Of a DNA stretch of 12,709 nucleotides, positions 7,740 through 12,709 are shown one piece after another. The stretch covers positions 33,175 to 45,883 of the forward strand of contig DBDA01000001.1 in the NCBI GenBank assembly GCA_002293375.1, in the 5' to 3' direction. This DNA comes from Odoribacter sp. UBA944 (GTDB lineage: Bacteria; Bacteroidota; Bacteroidia; Bacteroidales; Marinifilaceae). Position 1 is the first letter of the stretch. Each line of letters starts with the position of its first letter. The translations under genes and the position numbers were made by a program. Under the pieces are notes generated by a model that ran no database searches, was not told where the DNA came from, and worked only from the letters and a program-made list of their open reading frames with translations.

Positions 7740-7847
7740 GTGTAATGCGATATACCTCCTTTTCCCGTCCACTCCTCTACATCCCAACGGGATAATGCTT
7801 ATAATCAATAAATAAAAGATCTTCATCGTTTTTTAATTATTTATGGC

Positions 7848-8561
7848 CTATCCGAGATTAATCCTACCGCGCACTTTTTCCCAGGCAGGGGTGCCGAACA
7901 AGCTGCTGTTCCGCATGGTGTGATACATCTCTTTGAACCTGGACGCCGGTATAGCAAAACTGAGTGCATTGGCTTCCAGCCAAGGACGGACAGAGGGGTC
8001 AAAGCAACCGATAAAGGTGCGCCGGCCACCTTTTCTGTTTTCTACGACAGTATCGGTGATAACGGTGGAGCAACCGGAGCCGAACCTGGCCGTGACGGCA
8101 TCGTCCGAATTGTTGTCAAAGTATGCCCACGTCGCCAGTCCGGAGAGGATATCGGAGGTGGCAAAGAAAATGATTCCTTCCACGCGGTCGAAGTTCTCTA
8201 TCCGGTCAATGCGGGCTATGTTGAGGTTGTTATCGCTTGCCCGGGGTACGGCGCTTTTTTGGATAAAATCGAGCACCAACCCCGGCGTCGCTTTGTATTT
8301 CTCTTTGACCGACACGAAGGTAGGTACATGGACGGGCATCTCCGAGAATCCGGTATAGAATTTTCCGCCGCCGCAACTGATGTTGTCGGCATTGAGACTG
8401 ACCGGAGCACCCTCCCGGGCAGTTCGCATCTCCTTGAAAAAACAGCCGCCGATTTTTCCGGTCTCTGCCAACGGGGTATCCGCATACCAGAATGCAAGAG
8501 GCAATTCCGCCACTTCGCCGAATGCTTCCCTGTAGTTGTTGATGAATAGTTGTACGTCCAT
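7848..8561 (-). CDS. DUF169 family protein
   Basis: The protein has 237 residues if started at the ATG read from 8561, which begins MDVQLFINNY. A longer frame to 8597 exists, but its extra 12 codons overlap the end of the upstream gene and do not look conserved. The chosen start lies one base after that gene's stop codon. The family pattern is visible: GGC40FFKEMRTAREG, then C63GGGKFYTGF, and later GSGCS and GCFDPS segments. These conserved cysteines and glycines match DUF169 (COG2043), a mostly archaeal and anaerobe family of unknown function. No signal peptide is present, so it is cytoplasmic. It is the second gene of a leftward pair with the DinD-like protein and is likely translationally coupled to it. 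No function can be given. The cysteines could bind metal or a redox cofactor, which is speculative. Confidence 0.82.
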   Translation of the reverse strand: MDVQLFINNYREAFGEVAELPLAFWYADTPLAETGKIGGCFFKEMRTAREGAPVSLNADNISCGGGKFYTGFSEMPVHVPTFVSVKEKYKATPGLVLDFIQKSAVPRASDNNLNIARIDRIENFDRVEGIIFFATSDILSGLATWAYFDNNSDDAVTARFGSGCSTVITDTVVENRKGGRRTFIGCFDPSVRPWLEANALSFAIPASRFKEMYHTMRNSSLFGTPAWEKVRGRINLG

Positions 8562-8562
8562 A

Positions 8563-9390
8563 TTACTCTTGTTGTAATCCCAATACATCCTTTGCATTCA
8601 GAGATGTAACTACTTTTTTACCTGTTTCCTGTTCTAATTTCAGGCGGGCATCTCTGGCAATACCTCCTCCTTTACGGGCCACTTCTGCATGCTCATCAAA
8701 AGATTCCGGATTCTGTACCTCTGATATCTCCTTGGTAGAGAGCTCTGCAAGCATGCTTAATACCAACTCTTTATTGGTCATATTGTCCCGCAAATTCTCT
8801 TTTTTCAGTCCTTTGAATTGTTTGTATTCTTTTGCTGTTTTTTCTGCCCATGTTTGGTAGATGATGTCAGTCAGTGCGGCAAACTGCACTCCCTCCTGCA
8901 AACCTCGGCGTTTCCATTCATCGGTTAATTCCTTGCGGATTTCAATGCTTTTGAGACGTTGATTAATCCAATTATCGGAGTATCCCAACCGTTTGTAGTC
9001 CAACATGGCTTGCTCGATAGACAACTCCGGGTCTTGCATTTGGTCTAAGCGTTCTTTGGCCACTTGTGCCATCCACAACTTGAAAGGCTCTGCTTTGGGA
9101 GAGGGAATGGATTGTATCAACCGGAATAATTGCGTGGTGTCGGCAACATCTGTCAGGCGCATCTTGCCATCTTCAGCAGGTAATTTCAACTGGTTACAAT
9201 TTGTAACCGTTTCATTTCCTTCTTTGATAAGCCGATGCTTTAATACTTTCCAATAATTTCTCGGATTAGGACTGTCCGTTAGTACGGCGATTACATCTAC
9301 AACAGAGAAATACCATTCCTCTGTGTTGCTGTCCCATACGGTACGGACCTTTTTTTCCTCAAAGACTTTTATAGCATTTTGTTTTGTCAT
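8563..9390 (-). CDS. BRO-N / DinD-like protein
   Basis: This is a 275-residue protein. Residues 9-110 form a BRO-N-type domain (FEEKKVRTVWDSNTEEWYFS, VVDVIAVLTDSPNPRNYWKVLKHRL, then LFRLIQSIPSPKAEPFKLWMA), the fold found in phage antirepressors and baculovirus BRO proteins. The C-terminus (HAEVARKGGGIARDARLKLE, then TGKKVVTSLNA) resembles the end of DinD-family proteins. DinD of E. coli is DNA-damage inducible and known to interfere with RecA. Stand-alone chromosomal members are common in Bacteroidota and are usually annotated as phage antirepressors. No other phage gene is seen here. A TATATTTG box (minus strand, 9476-9483) and the dyad element at 9430-9447 lie upstream and suggest regulated expression. 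The link to SOS control is inference only. The DUF169 gene follows after one base. Confidence 0.85.
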   Translation of the reverse strand: MTKQNAIKVFEEKKVRTVWDSNTEEWYFSVVDVIAVLTDSPNPRNYWKVLKHRLIKEGNETVTNCNQLKLPAEDGKMRLTDVADTTQLFRLIQSIPSPKAEPFKLWMAQVAKERLDQMQDPELSIEQAMLDYKRLGYSDNWINQRLKSIEIRKELTDEWKRRGLQEGVQFAALTDIIYQTWAEKTAKEYKQFKGLKKENLRDNMTNKELVLSMLAELSTKEISEVQNPESFDEHAEVARKGGGIARDARLKLEQETGKKVVTSLNAKDVLGLQQE

Positions 9391-9429
9391 ATCATGTTGT
9401 TTGTTGTTATTACAAACTATAATGAAAAG

Positions 9430-9473
9430 AGAATCAAGCTTGCTTGAATGATGTTAGGACGCATCCGATATTA
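9430..9473 (-). repeat. Dispersed bipartite repeat, copy 2 (partner at 4071-4114)
   Basis: On the minus strand it carries the same 13-bp and 18-bp arms as copy 1, with the spacer GTCCTAACATCAT. Orientation is opposite to copy 1. The repeat extends slightly on both sides (TTTG plus two bases before it, CTTTT after it). Confidence 0.7.
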
Positions 9474-9483
9474 GACAAATATA
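9430..9483 (-). promoter_or_regulatory. Promoter/operator region with bipartite element, copy 2
   Basis: Reading leftward, TATATTTG (9483-9476) is a perfect -7 box. A TTTC lies about 20 bases further upstream as a weak -33 element. Two bases after the -7 box comes TAATATCGGATGC (9473-9461), then a 13-bp spacer, then TCAAGCAAGCTTGATTCT (9447-9430) with the dyad TCAAGC-AA-GCTTGA. The DinD-like start codon follows about 40 bp later. The arrangement is the same as at 4061-4114, including the two-base gap after the -7 box and the spacer length, while the spacer bases differ. Conservation of this sort suggests an operator or leader element for a shared regulator. A recombination site is the main alternative. 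Confidence 0.55.
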
Positions 9484-9614
9484 TGAAAACCAAAAGAAAA
9501 TTGGAAATGGAATGTATATTTTATCAAGGCAAACTTTAAAATACTGTTTGGATATATAACGGAAAAAGGTTATTTTTACCTTGTTGAATTAATTTTAGCG
9601 CCTATGGTATAATT

Positions 9615-9660
9615 GCGCTTTAGCGCACACAGTAAAATATTGGAAAAAGCGTTAGCTTTT
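9615..9660 (+). repeat. Two short hairpins
   Basis: GCGCT-TT-AGCGC (9615-9626) and AAAAGC-GTTA-GCTTTT (9645-9660) are perfect short inverted repeats, 18 bp apart. The second ends in four T and could act as a weak attenuator or terminator. Together with the larger structure just downstream they form a structured leader before the BACON/FISUMP gene. Confidence 0.45.
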
Positions 9661-9666
9661 ATTCTT

Positions 9667-9779
9667 GCTATTGAAATCTCGACAATTTCAAAAGTACAAC
9701 AAGAGTAAGTTGCCAGCGCTCACGCCGAATGGCGTGGGCTTACTTATTTGTTGTACAGGTCGTCGAGAACCTCAATAGC
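9667..9779 (+). ncRNA. Candidate 113-nt multi-helix structured leader or element
   Basis: Nested arms pair as follows: GCTATTGA (9667-9674) with TCAATAGC (9772-9779); TCTCGAC (9677-9683) with GTCGAGA (9762-9768); GTACAACAA (9694-9702) with TTGTTGTAC (9748-9756); AGTAAG (9704-9709) with CTTACT (9739-9744); and an apical CACGCC-GAAT-GGCGTG (9721-9736). The helices are separated by asymmetric internal loops, as expected for a folded RNA rather than a simple DNA palindrome. It lies about 105 bp before the start of the surface-protein gene. It could be a 5' leader, a small RNA, or a non-autonomous mobile element. The base pairing is seen directly; the RNA interpretation is inferred. Confidence 0.45.
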
Positions 9780-9883
9780 GAATATTGTTAAGTTCCACGC
9801 TTTTTTTATGCGCATACGAGAAGTCAACATAACAGGAAAAAGAGAAATAATAAAACCTTACTAACCAATTTAACAGCGAAAAA

Positions 9884-9928
9884 ATGAAACGATTAATTCT
9901 TTGGTTGCTGCCTGGGAAGCAACGGTAG
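9884..9928 (+). pseudogene. Out-of-frame signal-peptide leader of the surface protein
   Basis: The ATG at 9884 opens MKRLILWLL, a typical start of a Bacteroidota signal peptide. It then runs into PGKQR and a TAG at 9926-9928. The long ORF that follows is in another frame and has no ATG of its own near its start. The leader is best read as the original start of the downstream gene, separated from it by a deletion or indel between about 9900 and 9925. Confidence 0.55.
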
Positions 9929-11364
9929 CGGAAGCTACTCCAAAAACGTCTACTCAGGCTGTCACTCCGACAAGCCGCGCGAGCGGTGTGTCATGGCTGC
10001 GTCTACTGCTAAACGGTGAAGAAACTTATTCGGGCGGTGCGGGTTCCTATACGCTGGCCATTGAACTTGACCCCAACTACACGGGCAGCGACCGTTCGGC
10101 TACCATTACGGTTACCTGTGCCGGAACAACCATTACTGTTACCGTTACGCAGAACGGGAAAACAGCAAACGGAGAAGTGCCGGAGGAACCTGTTGCCGTT
10201 ACCGGCGTACTGATCAATGGCGTGGTTTGGGCAGAGTGCAATGTGGATGCTCCGGGCACCTTTGCAGCTACTCCGGGCTCTACGGGGATGTTCTATCAAT
10301 GGAACCGTAAAAAGGGGTGGCCTGCTACGGGGGCTGTAAACTGGGACAACAGCAATGCTTCCGGCGATACCTGGGAGGCTGTCAACGACCCCAGTCCCAA
10401 CGGTTGGCGCTTGCCGACTGTCGCTGATTTTGCCCAGTTGTTAGACGAGGAAAAAGTGACTCAAACCTGGGAGGCGCAGAACGGTGTAAGAGGAGTGAAA
10501 TTTACAGATAAGTCTAACGGGAACGCTGTTTTCTTTCCTGCGGCCGGTAACCGTGCTGCTGATCATACCGACATTATTGGCGGTACGTTAGAGCTTGTTG
10601 GTATCCGAGGAGGCTATTGGTCTACTATACCTATATGGGATAATGAATACGGTGAAATTTGGTATTTGTCTCTTGGTAGTAGGTGGCAGTACGACGCCGA
10701 TCGGATTGATATAGCTGACAGTGGTGAAAGGTGCAACGGTTACACGTTGCGTTGTGTCCGCGTGGCGACAACTTCTGCAGCCGACACTGCCGACGTGGTT
10801 ATTAACGGTGTGACATGGGCGGCGCGTAATGTGGATGCTCCGGGAACCTTTGCGGCCACTCCCGAATCCGCCGGGATGTTCTACCAATGGAACCGCAAAA
10901 AAGGATGGCCTTCCACCGGCTATTCTGTGACCGGTTGGGACGATAGTAATGAACCCGGAGACACTTGGGCGGCAGTCAATGATCCCAGCCCTGCCGGGTA
11001 TCGCGTACCTGACAGCGCTGATTTTGCCAAACTGGTGGACGAAGAGAAAGTGACGCAAACGCGGACAGTGCGGAACGGCATGTTCGGTATGAAATTTACG
11101 GATAAAACATCGGGCAAGGCGATCTTCCTTCCTGCGGCCGGTTATCGCGGCGGTTATGACGGTTCGCTCAGTGACTACTATGATGAGGACCATTACAATA
11201 ATTGGAGTAGAGGATACTACTGGTCGAGTTTTTCTGATAGGCCTGATTATGCTTGGTCACTACGTTTTGATGACGACTCCTACAAAGGAAATGTTGGTAT
11301 TGACTATTCCGACGACTGGTACGATCGAAGCTACGGATACTCTCTACGCCCCGTCCGCAAATAG
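9901..11364 (+). CDS. BACON plus tandem FISUMP/lectin-like surface protein, 5' disrupted
   Basis: The open frame runs from a stop at 9871-9873 to TAG at 11362-11364. The only near start is the TTG at 9901, giving 487 residues, which would lack a signal peptide. Residues about 15-90 match the later part of a BACON domain (VSWLRLLLNGEE, then GSDRSATITVTCAGTTITVT and VTQNG). Two tandem repeats of about 190 residues follow, at about 101-292 and 299-487. Each opens INGVxWAxxNVDAPGTFAATP, continues MFYQWNRKKGWPxTG and NDPSPxGxRxP, and ends in a YWS...LR(C/P)VR segment. This is the pattern of FISUMP/DUF1566 proteins with a C-type-lectin-like fold, normally lipoproteins at the cell surface involved in binding. 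Because signal peptide and lipobox are missing, the gene may be inactive or switched off. The leader at 9884 suggests the lost start. A hairpin terminator follows 26 bp after the stop. Confidence 0.75.
   Translation: MVAAWEATVAEATPKTSTQAVTPTSRASGVSWLRLLLNGEETYSGGAGSYTLAIELDPNYTGSDRSATITVTCAGTTITVTVTQNGKTANGEVPEEPVAVTGVLINGVVWAECNVDAPGTFAATPGSTGMFYQWNRKKGWPATGAVNWDNSNASGDTWEAVNDPSPNGWRLPTVADFAQLLDEEKVTQTWEAQNGVRGVKFTDKSNGNAVFFPAAGNRAADHTDIIGGTLELVGIRGGYWSTIPIWDNEYGEIWYLSLGSRWQYDADRIDIADSGERCNGYTLRCVRVATTSAADTADVVINGVTWAARNVDAPGTFAATPESAGMFYQWNRKKGWPSTGYSVTGWDDSNEPGDTWAAVNDPSPAGYRVPDSADFAKLVDEEKVTQTRTVRNGMFGMKFTDKTSGKAIFLPAAGYRGGYDGSLSDYYDEDHYNNWSRGYYWSSFSDRPDYAWSLRFDDDSYKGNVGIDYSDDWYDRSYGYSLRPVRK
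10207..10773 (+). repeat. FISUMP-like repeat unit 1
   Basis: The first of two tandem coding repeats, from the LINGVVWAE segment to LRCVRV. Its first third is nearly identical to unit 2 in protein (NVDAPGTFAATP, GMFYQWNRKKGWP), while its last 50 codons differ strongly from unit 2. Confidence 0.7.
10795..11361 (+). repeat. FISUMP-like repeat unit 2 with Asp/Tyr/Ser-rich C-terminal segment
   Basis: The second tandem unit, from VVINGVTWAARN to SLRPVRK at the protein end. The last 49 residues, by my count, contain 9 Asp, 8 Tyr and 8 Ser, mostly encoded by NNY codons. This segment corresponds to where diversity-generating retroelements vary their lectin-fold targets. Confidence 0.7.
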
Positions 11365-11390
11365 TATCCTTTCAGAAATCAATATACCCA

Positions 11391-11424
11391 AGCGCCCCGC
11401 TTCTTTATGAGCGGGGCGCTCTGT
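11391..11424 (+). terminator. Rho-independent-type terminator hairpin
   Basis: A perfect 11-bp stem AGCGCCCCGCT (11391-11401) / AGCGGGGCGCT (11410-11420) closes an 8-base loop and is followed by CTGTTT. It lies 26 bp after the surface-protein stop. The T-run is short, but the stem is very stable. It also lies 62 bp past the stop of the leftward hydrogenase-type gene and may serve both, although its minus-strand flank is not T-rich. Confidence 0.7.
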
Positions 11425-11482
11425 TTACATAACACACTATTGTTCATGTTGTTTTGAAAATGTCTGCCCAGCTTTCCGTTCT

Positions 11483-12709
11483 TTATACCTTATGCGTTTC
11501 CGATACTTTCCGATGGGAAACCGTATTGGCTACCTTCTCTATGGCATCGAAGCTGCATTCGTCGATGCAGAGGCCGCATTGTACGCAGAGGGCGGTGTCG
11601 ATGGTGTGGATTTCGTAGGGAGTATAGGGGATGGCGTCGACCGGGCAGGCTTTGGCGCATTTGGTGCAGCCTACGCAGGCGTCGGTGACGGTGTATCGGA
11701 CCATCTCTTTGCAGGTGCCCGTGCGGCAAATGCCGTTTACGTGCTCTTCGTATTCGTGGCGGAAGTATTTCAAGGTGGTGAGCACGGGGTTGGGCGCGGT
11801 TTTGCCCAATCCGCAAAGGGAGGATTTTTTTACGTTAATAGCCAACTCTTCTAATTTGTCAATGTCTTCCGGTTGGGCTTTGCCGCTGCATAGCTTGTCG
11901 AGTATGTCGAGCATGCGGCGGATGCCGACGCGGCAGAAAGTGCATTTACCGCACGACTGCTCGCAGGTGAAGCTCAGGAAATAACGGGCGACGTCGACCA
12001 TGCACTCTTTTTCGCTCAACACGACCAAGCCGCCGGAGCCCATCATGGCGCCCATTTGGTTGAAGGCGTCGAAGTCGACCTGTACATCGCACAGGTGCGC
12101 CGGGATACAGCCGCCCGAAGGGCCGCCAATCTGTACGGCTTTTAGCTTTTCGTCGTTCTCTACACCACCGCCGATCTCTTCAATAATCCGGTTGAGGGTA
12201 ACGCCCATCGGCACTTCTATCAGGCCGCCGCGGCGTATCTTACCCGCCAATGCGAAGACTTTGGTCCCTTTGCTTCCGGCGGTGCCGATTTGGCTGTAGG
12301 AAGCGGCGCCATTCCGGACAATGTAAGGAATCTGGCTCAGCGTCTCTACGTTGTTGACTAAGGTCGGGCGACCGTTTAACCCTTCCACGGCGGGATAGGG
12401 CGGCCGTTGTTTGGGGAACCCCCGCTCTCCCTCGATAGAGGCAATCAGGGCGGTTTCTTCGCCGCAAACGAAAGCGCCGGCGCCTTCAAAGATTGTGATG
12501 TCGAACGAAAAGCCACTGCCCGCGATGTTTGGGCCTATCAGGTTCCGTTCCCGGCAAAGCTCAATGGCGGCACGGATACGGGTGACAGCCAACGGGTATT
12601 CGGCGCGGATGTAAAACAGGCCCTGGTCGGCGTTTACAGCATAGCCGGCGATAAGCATGCCTTCTATCACGCGGAAGGGATAGGATTCCAGCATCATGCG
12701 GTCCATAAA
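11483..12709 (-). CDS. HydB/NuoF-like NADH-linked hydrogenase subunit, 5' partial
   Basis: The frame stays open to the right window edge, and the first residues FMDRMMLESYPFRVIEGM lie inside the NuoF fold, so the start is outside. The visible 407-odd residues contain the end of the FMN/NAD domain (GAGAFVCGEETALI, then RPTLVNNVETL), the SLBB-like region (VFALAGKIRRGGLIEVPMG), the NuoF [4Fe-4S] site (SCGKCTFCRVG plus SSLCGLGKTAPNP), and a C-terminal 2[4Fe-4S] ferredoxin (CVGCTKCAKACP and CVQCGLCIDEC). The extra ferredoxin tail is typical of the NAD(P)H-oxidising subunit of multimeric [FeFe] hydrogenases (HydB, HndC) rather than of respiratory NuoF. The family is usually near 600 residues, so roughly 190 at the N-terminus are missing. 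The enzyme couples NADH and ferredoxin to H2 in the cytoplasm of fermenters. The partner subunits are not in the window and would be expected upstream, to the right. Confidence 0.88.
   Translation of the reverse strand, partial: FMDRMMLESYPFRVIEGMLIAGYAVNADQGLFYIRAEYPLAVTRIRAAIELCRERNLIGPNIAGSGFSFDITIFEGAGAFVCGEETALIASIEGERGFPKQRPPYPAVEGLNGRPTLVNNVETLSQIPYIVRNGAASYSQIGTAGSKGTKVFALAGKIRRGGLIEVPMGVTLNRIIEEIGGGVENDEKLKAVQIGGPSGGCIPAHLCDVQVDFDAFNQMGAMMGSGGLVVLSEKECMVDVARYFLSFTCEQSCGKCTFCRVGIRRMLDILDKLCSGKAQPEDIDKLEELAINVKKSSLCGLGKTAPNPVLTTLKYFRHEYEEHVNGICRTGTCKEMVRYTVTDACVGCTKCAKACPVDAIPYTPYEIHTIDTALCVQCGLCIDECSFDAIEKVANTVSHRKVSETHKV

Larger units (their letters stand above)
9391..9883. other. 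Intergenic region between divergent genes, hairpin-rich
   Basis: No ORF of note lies in these 493 bp. The left end holds the leftward promoter/operator of the DinD-like gene (9430-9483). A possible rightward promoter is TTTG at 9547-9550, then 20 bases, then TATTTTTA at 9571-9578, which is an imperfect -7 match. Three inverted repeats follow (9615-9626, 9645-9660 and the large one at 9667-9779). The last 100 bp are AT-rich and lead to the ATG at 9884. Confidence 0.5.

Noticed and set aside
8562..8597. Longer start of the DUF169 gene at 8597
   Set aside because: The extra 12 codons overlap the end of the DinD-like gene. The ATG at 8561 starts right after that stop and fits the family N-terminus.
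8563..9390. Prophage inferred from the BRO-N 'antirepressor'
   Set aside because: No integrase, structural, lysis or replication genes accompany it, and such proteins are common as stand-alone chromosomal genes in Bacteroidota.
9667..9779. Invertible promoter flanked by inverted repeats
   Set aside because: The arms are close together, interrupted by unequal loops and form one nested structure. Invertible promoters usually have one uninterrupted repeat pair flanking a longer promoter segment, and no invertase gene is present.
11391..11420. GC hairpin after the surface gene as a retroelement target-site cruciform
   Set aside because: Position fits loosely, but the 8-base loop and the following CTGTTT make an ordinary terminator more likely. 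No reverse transcriptase is nearby.
1..12709. CRISPR arrays, tRNA or rRNA genes, insertion sequences
   Set aside because: No regularly spaced short direct repeats, cloverleaf sequences, rRNA segments or transposase reading frames were seen on either strand.

Overview
The window looks like part of a Bacteroidales chromosome from an anaerobe. The evidence is a BACON plus FISUMP/C-type-lectin-like surface protein, promoter-like TAnnTTTG boxes, few Shine-Dalgarno sequences, exported proteins with typical Bacteroidota signal peptides, and a HydB/NuoF-type subunit ending in two ferredoxin clusters, as found in electron-bifurcating or NADH-linked [FeFe] hydrogenases. The genus cannot be fixed from the sequence alone.

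Positions 1-7739 form a rightward block. It opens with the end of an exported PQQ-like beta-propeller protein. A YdeI/OmpD-associated protein follows, then an exported calcineurin-type phosphoesterase resembling ADP-ribose/CDP-alcohol diphosphatases. A second propeller overlaps that gene by ATGA. Next is a roughly 370 bp gap with a bipartite regulatory-looking element and a small ORF, then a third propeller that is a close paralogue of the first. The block ends with a DUF362 protein carrying two [4Fe-4S] clusters and a lipoprotein metallo-beta-lactamase-fold hydrolase. The three propellers and two further exported enzymes suggest an envelope-associated function, but the substrate is not evident.

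Positions 7848-9390 are leftward: a BRO-N/DinD-like protein and, one base downstream, a DUF169 protein. The promoter region of the DinD-like gene carries the same bipartite element seen at 4071-4114, in inverted orientation. Two conserved arms of 13 and 18 bp flank a 13-bp spacer whose sequence differs but whose length is identical.

Positions 9391-11430 hold about 490 bp of non-coding sequence with a 113-nt multi-helix inverted repeat. A surface-protein gene follows whose start has been damaged: a short signal-peptide-like leader is out of frame with a 487-codon ORF containing one BACON-like domain and two tandem FISUMP/C-type-lectin-like repeats. The last repeat ends the protein in a Asp/Tyr/Ser-rich segment that resembles the variable region of a diversity-generating retroelement target, though no reverse transcriptase or template lies in the window. 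A strong GC hairpin terminator follows.

Positions 11483-12709 are leftward: the C-terminal two thirds of a HydB/NuoF-like flavoprotein, cut off by the window end.
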